From positions 558,001-622,000 of the forward strand of contig CAWAMR010000008.1 in assembly GCA_963783095.1 (NCBI GenBank): a stretch of 64,000 bases of DNA, written 5' to 3'. The position numbers and the translations under genes are program-made. The notes under the pieces are model-generated. The model saw nothing but the letters and a program-made list of their open reading frames with translations, had not been told where the DNA came from and did no database searches. This document shows, in pieces, positions 1 to 9,073 of this stretch (positions are counted from its first letter, which is position 1; the number at the start of each line of letters is the position of its first letter). This stretch comes from CAWAMR01 sp963783095 (GTDB lineage Bacteria; Planctomycetota; Planctomycetia; Gemmatales; Gemmataceae).

Positions 1-1283
1 GGCAAGGCGCCGCGCAAGATCATCGAACGCCGGTTCAAGTCGTCGGTCGAGGAGCAGGTGCGCAAGGAAGTGTTGATGGCGAGCCTGGAACAACTGGCGA
101 CGGAAAACCAGATTTCGCCCGCTCGCGCCGCCCGATCTCGATCCCGACGAAACTCGAGATTCCCGACCAGCGGGCGATTTCATCTACGAATTCGACGTCG
201 AGGTGCGCCCGGAGTTCGACCTGCCGCCTTACAAGGGATCTGACGCTCAAGCGGCTCGATCAAAACGTTCACGCCAGGCCGACATCGACCAGAGGAACAA
301 CGCGAATCCTCGAACCGCCGGCCAGCTGGTGCCCAAGGAAGGCGCCGATGCGAGGGTCGAATTGAACGACTTCATCATTGCCGACGTCGACCATGACGTT
401 CGGCGACCAGGAGCTCAACAAGCTGAACGAGATTCCGCGTTCGGGTCGAAAAGCAGCTCGGCCGTCGAGGATGGCGTCGCCGAAGATTTCGGCAAGACGA
501 TGGCCGGCGCCAAAGCAGGCGAAGAACGCAACGTCGATCATCAAATTGGCCGAGCAGCGTCAACGGACGACTCTGCAGGGCGGCCGGTGATCCATGCGGC
601 AAGTTCACTATCAAGGACATCAAGGTGATCCGAATTGCCGGAACTGACGTCAAGAAATGCTCGCGGCAATTTCGGCGTTCGCAACGAAGACCAATTCCAG
701 CGAACTGATCGCGGCCGGGCTTGAACCGCCGGCTCGAATACGTCCAGCGACAGAGCTTCCGCGAACAGATGCTGGCAAGCTTGATCGAGGCGGCCCGAAA
801 TGGGAGTTGCCGCGCGACCTGCTCATGCGACAGGCCAGGCGGCACGATGTCTCGACGAGTCATGGAAATGCGTCGATGCCGGCATGAGCGACGAGGAGAT
901 CAAGGGCCGGCAGCGACTTCTGGAACAGGACGTTGTGGCCAGCACGGCCAGAGCGCTCAAGGAGCATTTCATCCTGCAGAAGATTGCGGAGGAGGAAAAA
1001 ATCGAGATCCAGGATGCTGATATCGACACCGAAATCGACCGCATCGCCGATCGGACTGGATGAAAGTCCCCGCAAGGTCCGGGCACGCCTGGAGAAAGGA
1101 AGATCATGATCGAGAGCGCTTGCTACCGAGCTGCTGGAACGGCAGGCGCTCGATCGGTTCTTCAAAGTGCGGAGTACGAAGACGTCGAATTGAAGATCCG
1201 AGGACGAGGAAGGCGAAGTTGCCACGGTTTCAGAAGGAGCGGTTCCAGGTTCCACCGATGCAGGATCACCAACGAGTTACTAA
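1..1283 (+). CDS. tig: Trigger factor, 5'-truncated by the window edge, several frame changes
   Basis: Ribosome-associated chaperone and peptidyl-prolyl isomerase that meets nascent chains at the exit tunnel. The first bases encode RKIIERRFKSSVEEQVRKEV and then LEQLATENQISP, typical of the end of the trigger factor N-terminal ribosome-binding domain. The C-terminal chaperone domain is seen from about 880 (EEIKGRQRLLEQDV, ALKEHFILQKIAEEE). The end is read as AEYEDVELK followed by an acidic tail finishing GSPTSY before TAA at 1281-1283. At least five frame changes are needed, so no single frame carries the gene. The downstream clpP pair fits the common tig-clpP neighbourhood. The start lies outside the window. 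Identity rests on the conserved pieces and the context; the middle PPIase region is too disrupted to check residues. Confidence 0.8.
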
Positions 1284-1317
1284 GGTTCCATAGCGTCAGC
1301 GACAAATGAGTGGACTA

Positions 1318-1356
1318 CATCGTTACTCCTCACGCTCCGCGTGAGGAGTAACGATG
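1318..1356. repeat. Perfect 17-18 bp hairpin between tig and clpP
   Basis: Arms 1318-1335 and 1339-1356 are exact reverse complements around a 3-base loop; the arm begins CATCGTTACTCCTCACG. No U-run follows on either strand, so it is not a classical intrinsic terminator. It lies 35 bases after the tig stop and 33 before clpP, where it could modulate readthrough or mRNA ends. Confidence 0.8.
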
Positions 1357-1388
1357 GCCCGATGTTGACGGTTAGAAAGGTTGACACG

Positions 1389-2052
1389 ATGAGCGAATTG
1401 TTTCCCGAAGTGAACATGGGGCCTTTGTCTGACCCCAAGATTCAACGACAACCGCGATTACACGCGGATGCGGCAGATGTCCACCGGCGACCTGCTGCTG
1501 GACAACCGCATCGTTTTCCTCGGCAGCACCGCCCGAAACGGCGGCAACCCCGCCATCACGGACTTCCTGGCCAACATCACGATCCAGAAGCTGCTGTTCC
1601 TGCAGTACGAGAATCGCACCGCAGGAAATCCACATGTACATCAACTGCCCCGGCGGTTCGGTTGACGGCGACGCTGGCGATTTACGACACCATGCAGTTC
1701 TTGGAATGCCCGATCAACACCTACTGCATGGGCCTGGCCGCCAGCGGAGCGGCGATCATCCTCGCGGCCGGCACCAAGGGAAAACGCTACGCCCTGCCCA
1801 ACTCGAAGGTCATGGTGCACCAGCCCTGGGGCCAGGTTCCTTACGCCCAGGTGTCCGACATCGAGATCACCGCCAACGAATTCATGAAAGACCGCCAGCG
1901 ACTGAATGAGATCCTGGCGAAGCACACCGGCCAGCCAATCGAAATGATCGAAAAGGAAACCGAGCGCGATCGTTTCTTTGACGCCGGCCGAAGCCAAAAC
2001 ATTCGGCATCGTGGACGACGTGCTGCACAAGGTGAACGCTACGAAGAAGTAG
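1389..2052 (+). CDS. clpP: ATP-dependent Clp protease proteolytic subunit, first copy (frame changes)
   Basis: Serine peptidase that forms the proteolytic barrel used with ClpX/ClpA ATPases. Recognisable blocks in order: STGDLLLDNRIVFLG, ITIQKLLFLQYEN, MYINCPGGSV, LAIYDTMQFLECPINTYCMG, LAASGAAIILAAGTKGKRYA (with the catalytic Ser in the AAS motif) and VMVHQPWGQ (catalytic His). It ends FGIVDDVLHKVNATKK before TAG at 2050-2052. The start ATG 1389 gives MSELFPEVNMGPLSDP. About four single-base frame changes lie near 1440, 1622, 1667 and 1985. Length with repairs is about 220 residues, normal for ClpP. The nucleophile region reads LAASG instead of the usual QAASMG, suggesting the more divergent of two paralogues. 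A second clpP follows 244 bases downstream, so a mixed ClpP1P2 barrel is possible. Confidence 0.88.
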
Positions 2053-2142
2053 TTCCAGGTTCCAGGTTCCAAGTTCCAAGTTGGGAACCCGGCAACCCTT
2101 CAGGTATTCAACTTGGAACCTGGAACTTGGAACTTGGAACTC
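2053..2142. repeat. GTTCCA-repeat hairpin element, copy 1
   Basis: Left arm 2053-2084 is built of GTTCCAG/GTTCCAA units and right arm 2108-2142 of the complementary TTGGAAC units, separated by a loop of about 25 bases. It begins directly after the first clpP stop codon. Related copies lie at 8668-8733 and 8890-8981. Confidence 0.8.
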
Positions 2143-2295
2143 CTGATGTCGCTACAACCGGAATCATCGCTCTCGATTGGACTGGCTCGCCTGCAAAGTG
2201 TTAGACAACCGTCCCACGACGGAATTCCATCATTCCCAACACCCGAGCACCCGATTTACGAGTAAGGGCCGGTGTATCTGAATGGAGAATACCCG

Positions 2296-2894
2296 ATGCC
2301 CCTGGTCCCCTATGTCGTGGAGCGAAGCGGCCGGGAAGAGCGCAAGTCTTCGACATCTACAGCCGGTTGCTCAAAGACCGGATTATCTTCCTGCAAGGCC
2401 CGATCGACGACGTCAGCGCCAACCTGATCATCGCCCAGATGCTGTTCTTGCAGTTCGAGGACCCGAAGTCGGACATTCACCTGTACATCAACAGTCCCGG
2501 CGGGTCGGTGACCGCCGGCATGGGCATTTACGACACCATGCAATACGTCACTTGCGACGTGGCGACTTACTGCATCGGCCAGTGCAGCCAGCATGGGAGC
2601 GGTGCTGCTTTGTGCCGGGCACGAAAGGGAAGCGCAATGCCCTGCCGAATGCCCGCGTGATGATTCACCAGCCGCTGGCAGGCACCGAAGGCACGACGAC
2701 CGAGATCCTGATCCATGCCAAGGAGTTCATCCGCACCAAGAAGCACCTGAACGAGATTCTGCTCAAGCACACGGGCCAGACGTTGGAGAAGATCGAGCAG
2801 GATACGGATCGCGATAAGTTCATGGACTCAAGAGGCCCTCGAGTACGGTATCGTCGACAACGTGCTGGAACGGCTGACGGTCGGCAAGACGTAG
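2296..2894 (+). CDS. clpP: ATP-dependent Clp protease proteolytic subunit, second copy (frame changes)
   Basis: Second ClpP paralogue in tandem. ATG 2296 gives MPLVPYVVERSGREER, the canonical ClpP N-terminus. Then come VFDIYSRLLKDRIIFLQGPI, DVSANLIIAQMLFLQFED, LYINSPGGSVTAGMGIYDTM, the nucleophile region (restored as GQCASMGAVLLCAG), RVMIHQPLAGTEGTTTEI (catalytic His) and a C-terminus ending YGIVDNVLERLTVGKT before TAG at 2892-2894. Frame changes sit near 2343, 2586, 2620 and 2826; at 2586 one extra A explains the break. This copy is the closer match to classical ClpP, while the upstream copy is more divergent. It is followed by palindromic repeat family A at 2935. Confidence 0.9.
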
Positions 2895-2934
2895 GTCCAG
2901 GTTCCATGTGCGGGTATCCGAGGGTTGCCGGTTT

Positions 2935-3168
2935 CCCAGGGTGCGCCGAGTACGGCGACCCTGGGCTTTGTTGTACCCCTTCAGGGTACGTGCAGACGCT
3001 TCGCGTAGGTTCCCAGGGCCTCGCCCAGTACGGCGACCCCGGGCTTTGTTGTGGTACCCCTTCAGGGTACGTAGAGACGCTTCGCGTCTTCGGTCTTTGC
3101 ACCTTGAAGGAGTGCCACAACACAGCCCAGGGTCGCGGTACTCGGCGGCACCCTGGGTCACCCTGGGC
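2935..3168. repeat. CCCAGGGT palindromic element, copy A (with internal partial duplication)
   Basis: Outer ends read CCCAGGGTGCGCCGAGTACG on the left and the reverse complement (with small changes) on the right. Inner arms carry GGCTTTGTTGT and a small CCTTCAGGGTA hairpin. A second, slightly diverged left arm starts at 3013. It begins 40 bases after the clpP stop. Copies B (13093) and C (41400) share the same ends, and all three follow the 3' end of a plus-strand gene. It fills the gap between clpP and the lipoprotein gene; no gene is seen in it. Confidence 0.85.
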
Positions 3169-3197
3169 ATTATTTTGTCGGAAGGATTCCCGCGCGG

Positions 3198-3934
3198 ATG
3201 CGTCGTTTCTTTCCCATTATCGTGATCTTGATGCCGATCCTTCTAGTCGGCTGCCGGACCAATTCACGCACTGATCTCATCGAAGCCGAGTTGAGGACCA
3301 AGGACCGCCAACTCCGCGAGCTCCAGGGCGCCGTCAAGGCCTGGAGATGATGAATCAATCTCTCGAAGGTGAACTGCTTCATCGCAACGGCCTGGCACCT
3401 CTGCCCCCCAATACTTCTTCTGCCGTGCTTGGTCCAAAGGATCTGGTTCTTGCCACCGGAACCGGCGGTGTGCGCGAACATCAAGAACTGGGCGACGATG
3501 CCTTGCAAGTCGTCGTTCTGCCACGCGATGAGGACGGAAATCCAGTTCGGGCTTTGGGGGAATTGGTGGTTTATGCCTTCGAAGTCCAACCCGGCGGAAC
3601 GAAGACTCCGCTGTGCGGCTGGACGGTGGGAATCGACGAGTTAAGGCGCACCTGGAAAAATGGATTGATCAGCAAAGGCTATCACGTGGTCTTGCCGTGG
3701 AAACAACTGCCAACGCGCGAAAAACTGCGAGTGGTGGCACAACTTCGTCTTCCCGATGGCCGGGTGTTGGAAGCCGAAAAGGAAATCAGCATTCGCCCAC
3801 CGAAGCCGGGAAGCATCGTACCAATCAAGCCGATGCCTGCTGTCGAAGAGATTTCGCCCGACGTTCCCGGCCCATCGTTGTCAAAACGAGCAGCAGAGAT
3901 ATTGCCACCTGTTCAGAAATCCCAAATCCACTAA
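3198..3934 (+). CDS. Putative lipoprotein with N-terminal coiled coil (one frame change)
   Basis: I do not recognise a family. ATG 3198 starts MRRFFPIIVILMPILLVGCR, a lipoprotein signal peptide with a lipobox-like LLVGC and a probable acylated Cys at residue 19. A short heptad-like stretch follows (LIEAELRTKDRQLRELQGAV). The frame then changes near 3340 and continues GLEMMNQSLEGELLHRNGLA, then a beta-rich globular region (LQVVVLPRDEDGNPV, YHVVLPWKQLP, RVVAQLRLPDGRVLEAEKEI) and a Pro-rich tail. About 245 residues when joined. The mature part resembles an Ig-like or carboxypeptidase-regulatory-like beta fold, which is only an impression. Its stop codon TAA (3932-3934) is the first base set of the next repeat. 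Confidence 0.7.
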
Positions 3935-4055
3935 CCACGAATAACACGAATAGCACGAATAAGACAAAAGGATCACATTTATATCAACAAATAAATACAT
4001 GGATTGTCTGTAGTGCGTTTGGCATTTATTCGTGTTATTCGTGCTATTCGTGGTG
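3931..4055. repeat. CACGAATA inverted repeat between convergent genes
   Basis: Left arm 3931-3963 holds CACGAATA-type units (ACCACGAATAACACGAATAG) and right arm 4025-4055 is its near-perfect complement (ATTCGTGTTATTCGTGCTAT). The loop of about 60 bases is A+T-rich. It separates the lipoprotein gene and the minus-strand topoisomerase B gene, whose 3' ends converge here, so it may form a two-way transcript end. Confidence 0.8.
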
Positions 4056-4068
4056 AATGTTCTTCGAT

Positions 4069-5986
4069 TTACACGTCAATTTCATCGGTTGCTACCTGAT
4101 CCGCATTGGTCATAATTGCCGTGTAGCGATGGCTGGCATCTTTTCCCAAGAGATGATCGAAGGTTTCATCCGCCTTCTGCTGATTGTCGATCTCCACTTT
4201 CAACAATGTCCGTTTCCGACGATCGAGTGTTGTTTCGTTTAACTGCGTAGCGGTCATTTCACCCAAACCTTTGAACCGCATAATCTTGTATGTCGCATTG
4301 GTGCGCAGTTTGGCGAGAATTTCTTCTTTGTGTTTGTCGTCGTGCGCCCAATGCTTATCCTTCCCCACCGTGATGCAATACAGCGGAGGCTGGCCAAGAT
4401 AAACGTGCCCCTTCTGAATCAGTCCGTGCATGTGGCGGAAGAAGAAGTCGAGCAATAGCGTCGAGATGTGATGGCCATCGGCATCGGCGTCCATCAGCAG
4501 AATGATTTTCCCATAGCGCAAGCCCGCAATATCGAATTTATCTCCCGCACCCGTGCCGATGGCGGATACGAGATCGGACAGCTCTTGATTGCCCAGAACC
4601 TTGATGGTTGTTAGCCCTTCGCCATTGAGGATCTTGCCTCGCAACGGCAGCACGGCCTGGGTTTTATTGTCGCGGCCCTGTTTCGCGGAACCGCCTGCTG
4701 AGTCCCCTTCGACGATGAACAACTCGCTTTCATCGATGTCTGTCACCTTGCAGTCGGCAAGCTTCCCAGGCAGATTGAGCCGCGCGAACCGGCCGTCTTT
4801 CGCTCCTTCGCGGCTGCATCCCTCGAAGCGAGGCGTGCTCTGGTGGCAGAGGCGATCCGTTCGATGATTCTGTCGGCGACGGACTTGTTTGCGCTTAGCC
4901 AGGTTTCCAAGGCTGGCTTTACAAATCGTTCCACCGCAGCGGTCATTTCCGGATTATTGAGCGTTCTTTGGTTTGTCCCTGGAACATCGGTTCCCGAACA
5001 AACACTGAGAGAACACCAACGATGCCTTCCCGAATATCATCTGGTGTCGGGACCGGTGCCTTGTTCTTCACCTCGTGGGTTGCCATATGACTGCGAATTG
5101 CCTCGACAATCCCGTCTTTGAAGCCTTTTTCGTGGGTTCCTCCTGAGGCGGTACGGATACCGTTCACATAAGAACGGAACGATTCATCAGTGGATTCTGT
5201 CCACTGTAAAGCAGCTTCCATTCTTTCGCCGTCGCGCGCGCAACGCTGAAGGAAATATCGGTTGTGGTCGGTTTTTCTCCATCCTTGATGAGCTTTTGCA
5301 GATATTCCGGAATCCCGCCAGGATGCGCCAGGTCGTGCGTTTCGCCGGTCAATTCGTTTTTGAAAATAATTTTCAAACCGGAATGGATATAGGACATATC
5401 TTCCAGATGGGTACGAATCTCCTCGGCATTGAACTTGGTGGTTTTGAAAATCGTTTCGTCGGGTTCAAAGTAAATCGTCGTTCCGTGACCTCGAAAGGGG
5501 TTCACTTTTTCGAGTTTGGAAGTTGGAATGCCACGTTCAAAGGTCTGCTTCCATTCAAAGCCATCGCGCCGGATCGTTGCAACCATTTTCCGAGAGGGCA
5601 TTTACAACCGATGCACCCACTCCGTGCAGACCGCCAGAAAAATGGTAACCGTCCGCCTGCCCAAACTTTCCACCGGCATGCAAGATCGTCAGCACCAATT
5701 CAACGCCCGACTTCTTGTGTTTGGGATGAATATCGACGGGAATGCCGCGGCCATTGTCGATGACGGTGAGGGCATCACCCGGCTTGTGCAAAATCACCGT
5801 GATGCTGTCGGCGTGGCCGTTGAGATATTCATCGACGGAGTTATCGACGATTTCCCAGACGAGATGATGAAGCCCCTTGCTATCGACGCTGCCGATATAC
5901 ATCGACGGGCGCTTGCGGACAGGTTCAAGACCTTCCAAAACCTGGATGGAGTCGGCAGTGTTATAGGCGCTGGTCGCGGTGCTCAT
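4069..5986 (-). CDS. gyrB: Type IIA topoisomerase subunit B (GyrB/ParE-like), three frame changes
   Basis: ATPase and TOPRIM subunit of DNA gyrase or topoisomerase IV. The start at 5986 gives MSTATSAYNTADSIQVLEGL, then EPVRKRPSMYIGS, the ATP-binding VWEIVDNSVDEYLNGHAD, VIDNGRGIPVDIHPKHKKSG and the GHKL loop FSGGLHGVGASVVNALSE. The TOPRIM part has FIVEGDSAGGSAKQGRD and metal-binding DADADGHH. It ends VATDEIDV, like short GyrB proteins (about 640 residues, without the enterobacterial insertion). Frame changes lie near 5580, 5190 and 4800. The TOPRIM block NGEGLTTIKVLGNQELSDL differs from the common VEKAR version, so this may be a second, ParE-like paralogue. The A subunit gene lies just upstream on the same strand, about 290 bases away. 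Confidence 0.85.
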
Positions 5987-6029
5987 AGAGCGTCTTTCCT
6001 CTTCCTTTGATGTCCTGCTTCCGTGAACG

Positions 6030-6275
6030 TAGGGCAAGCGTCTCGCTTGCCCCGCGTTTGCTTGCAAACGCCGGTACTCAATGAGACCAACAAGGGCGAC
6101 ACTCAAACAGGTAAGCGAGACGCTTACCCTACGTATTGCAATGACACTCAAATCGGTAAGCGAGACGCTTACCCTGCGTATTGCAATGACACTCAAATCG
6201 GTAAGCGAGACGCTTACCCTACGTATTGCAATGACACTCAAATCGGTAAGCGAGACGCTTACCCTACGTTCATCT
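6030..6275. repeat. Tandem array of 45-bp hairpin units plus a related hairpin
   Basis: Four direct units start at 6099, 6144, 6189 and 6234 with a period of exactly 45 bases. Each unit contains the palindrome GGTAAGCGAGACGCTTACC (8-bp stem, 3-base loop), and the units differ at only a few positions. A related hairpin GGGCAAGCGTCTCGCTTGCC lies at 6032-6052 in the opposite sense. The array fills the gap between the gyrA stop and the gyrB start, so it sits in the gyrB leader. There are no unique spacers, so it is not a CRISPR array. Confidence 0.88.
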
Positions 6276-8667
6276 CAATCGAACAACGTACCATCTCCCG
6301 TCCCATTGCGCTCGGGATCTCGCGGTTTGGGAGCAGGTTTAATGCCCGCCTCCACGTCATCCCAATTGGTCAACTCGATCGGTGGGGGAACCACTCGAAC
6401 CAGATTCGTTCGCTTTACCACTTCGGTTCCTTTCCCGCCACGATTGACCGTTGGATACGCTCCGCGCCGGAACTCCTTGCTGATACCACCCGATGTCTCT
6501 ACGACCAGCGCATCGTGTCGATTGGTGACCAGCGCTCCCCCCAGACATTTGTCGTTCTCGTGCAGTTTGATTCCCATTACACCTTTCCCGGCCCCCGACA
6601 AGATGTTTACCTGCGACAGAAGGAAATGAATGAGATGCCCCTCGCCGGAAGCAAGGAATACGCTCTCTTCTTCGCCGCGCAGCACGCGTACCATCACTAC
6701 CTTATCTACATCTTCCAGACGAACATAACGCCGGCCGGTCTTGGTCGATGCAATTCGGAACGTTGAGTACGGTACGCGCAAGACGTAGCCTGCACTCGTA
6801 GCCACCAATACATAGGGGCCTGGAATATCGTCGTTCTCGCCTTTGATTTCTTCGGGAACGAAGCGTGAATCGGTCGTGTCGGCGGCGATGATCTTGACCT
6901 GATCGGGGATCTTGAAAAACTTGGTGATAGGCTCGCCATAGCCGGAACTCGCCGGAACTTCATTGATTCGCAAGGTATAGGCAGTTCCATCGTCCGAGAA
7001 GAAGACAACGTGGTCGAGCGTGCTGCCCGGAACGACGGCGATGACTTCATCGCCTTCACGCACACGTGTCTTTTCGACCGAGTCCAGTCGGCCCACGCGC
7101 TTGATCCAGCCATCTTTGGTCAGCACGACATTGGTGTTTTCCTTGACGATGTACTGTTCTTCGTCGAACTCCAGGACATCCTCATCGGAAGCCATGCGCG
7201 TGCGTCGGCGCTCGCCGAAAGTCTCGACCAGGGCGGTAAACTCTTCCTTGATGATTCCCCATCGCTTGGACTCCGATCTCAATATCTCATCGATACGCTT
7301 GGCTTCTTTGGTTTTCTCTTTCAACTCCTCAAGGATCTTCTTGATTTCAAGCTGGGCGATTTTGTAAAGCTGAGCGTCGAGAATTGCCGTTGCTTGTTCT
7401 TCATCCACCTCGAATGCCGTTATCGAGTTTCTCGGCGGCATCCTGCTTGCCGCTCGATTCGCGGATGAGCTTGATGGCCCGATCCAGACCATCGAAGATG
7501 ATGCGGAAGCCTTCCAGAATGTGGATTCGTTTGCGTAATTGAGCGAGTTCAAACTCGAATCGCTTCGTAACCGTAATGCAGCCGAAAATCGAGAAAACAG
7601 CGGAGCATCCCCTTCAAGCCGAGCCGTTCCGGTTTCGGTTTGCCATCGGGTCCAGGAACCAGGCACGTCATGTTGTACGAGAACGTATCTTGCAAATTCG
7701 TGTGTTTATAGAGGTAAGCCATCACCAGGTTGGGATCGGTTCCCGGCTTCATGTCCAGTGCGATCCGCAGCCCGTCTTTTTCATTCGTTTCGTTGCTCAA
7801 TCCGGTAAGTTGCGGCAATTTCTTCGCTTCGATCAGGGCACCGATGTCGTTTTCGAGTTTGCCCTTATCGACATTGTAGGGGATCGACGTAATAATGATT
7901 TGCGGCTTCTTTCCGCTCTCGCCTTCGGTTTTCCATTCCGCTTGAATCTTGATCGTTCCTTCGCCTTCTTCATAGATATTCCGTAGCGTCGATCGATCGG
8001 TAATGATCTTGCCGCCGAGGGGAAAATCGGGCCCCTTGACCCTCTGCATCAGTTCAGCGGTTGTGGCTTCGGGATTGTCGATCAGGTGGATACATGCTCG
8101 CACCACTTCGCCGAGATTGTGCGGCGGGATGTTCGTCGCCATGCCGACCGCGATGCCCGAAGAACCGTTCAACAACAGGTTGGGGAACTCTGCCGGCAGA
8201 ACAACCGGTTCCAGCAATTCGCTGTCGTAAGTCGGGCGCATCTCGACGGTATTTTGCCGGAGTTCGCGAAGCATCTGTTCGGCGATCTTCGTCAGCTTCG
8301 CTTCAGTGTACCGATCGGCAGCGGGCGGATCACCATCGACCGAACCAAAGTTTCCCTGCCCATCGACCAACGGCACCAACATGACCCAGCTTTGGGCCAT
8401 GCGCACCAGAGCTTCATACAGCGCCAAGTTGCCGTGCGGGTGATACTTTCCCATCACATCGCCAACGATACGAGCACATTTAATCGTTCTGCCATCCGCA
8501 CGGAGGTGAAGATCGTTGTACATCGTGTAGAGTATCCGGCGTTGCACCGGCTTCAGGCCGTCGCGCACATCGGGCAAAGCTCGTGAGGTAATGACCGAAA
8601 TCGCGTATCGCAAATAGCGATCGTGGGTTTCGCGGGCGATGGAAACCGTCTGAATATCTTCCGCCAT
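6275..8667 (-). CDS. gyrA: Type IIA topoisomerase subunit A (GyrA/ParC-like), two frame changes
   Basis: DNA cleavage and rejoining subunit. The start at 8667 gives MAEDIQTVSIARETHDRYLR, then SRALPDVRDGLKPVQRRILY, GKYHPHGNLALYEALVRMAQ and VDGQGNFGSVDGD. The catalytic Tyr is in RYTEAKLTKIAEQM, and NLLLNGSSGIAVGMATNIPP is fully conserved. Frame changes lie near 7560 and 7425, in the coiled-coil gate region. The C-terminal beta-pinwheel runs from about 7190 to the end (VVLTKDGWIKRVGRL, DDGTAYTLRINEVP, GVMGIKLHENDKCLGGAL). The usual GyrA-box position in the first blade does not hold QRRGGKG; a similar VNRGGKGTEV occurs in the last blade. Its 5' leader and ribosome-binding region are made of a GTTCCA repeat. 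About 795 residues. Confidence 0.88.
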
Positions 8668-8735
8668 GTTCCAAGTTCCGTTTCGAGTTCCAAGTTCCAG
8701 GTTCCAAGCTCCAGGTTCCAAGTTCAAAACCCGAA
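8668..8735. repeat. GTTCCA-repeat element, copy 2, in the gyrA leader
   Basis: On the minus strand this reads as repeats of GGAACTTGGAACCTGGA running straight into the gyrA start codon (GGAAC then ATG). The only Shine-Dalgarno-like sequence for gyrA is therefore the GGAA of the repeat. Unlike copies 1 and 3 it is mainly one arm. Confidence 0.75.
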
Positions 8736-8843
8736 GGGTTCCTGGCGGGCCTCGCAAAGCCTCGACCCGCCCTACACGATTCGCTGACGCCAATTTCCCA
8801 ACAGGATCTTAATCATCACGATTTTAGCAGAGTGGAACCCAAG

Positions 8844-9011
8844 TAAATATGTCGGTTTGTACACTGAAACTAAAAAAGCCTTCGGCAATTGCCCGAGTTC
8901 CAAGTTCCACGTTCCAAGTTCAAAACGCCAATGGTTTAATGGTTTTCAACTTGGAACGTGGAACTTGGAACTTGGAACTTACTCAATTAAATATGTCGGT
9001 TTGTACACCAA
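8844..9011. repeat. Direct repeats flanking GTTCCA hairpin element, copy 3
   Basis: The sequence TAAATATGTCGGTTTGTACA occurs at 8844 and again at 8988, each continuing into AAAAAAGCC and TCGGCAATTGCC-like sequence. Between the two copies lies a hairpin: left arm 8891-8925 of GTTCCAAG units, right arm 8942-8980 of CTTGGAAC units. Apart from this and the adjacent terminator, the 8736-9073 gap holds no gene. Confidence 0.8.
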
Positions 9012-9044
9012 AACGAAAAAAGCCTCCGGCAATTGCCGGAGGCT
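9012..9044 (-). terminator. Intrinsic terminator of the PhnD-like gene
   Basis: Positions 9021-9044 are a perfect 24-base palindrome (AGCCTCCGGCAATTGCCGGA plus GGCT). On the minus strand it is followed by TTTTTCGTTT (9011-9020). It lies 30 bases beyond the stop codon of the minus-strand gene at 9074. A decayed duplicate of its first half lies at about 8873-8894. Confidence 0.85.
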
Positions 9045-9073
9045 TTCGAGGAGGCAAGATAATCGGTGAATAT

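Noticed and set aside
1..1283. Trigger factor as a pseudogene
   Set aside because: Motifs are well conserved between shifts and neighbouring essential genes have the same kind of breaks, so sequence errors are more likely.
6099..6275. Possible CRISPR array
   Set aside because: The 45-bp units are complete repeats without unique spacers, and no cas gene lies in the window.
7549..7560. Selenocysteine UGA in the gyrA frame
   Set aside because: After the TGA the same frame loses conservation; the next frame continues the coiled-coil sequence, so it is a shift and not recoding.
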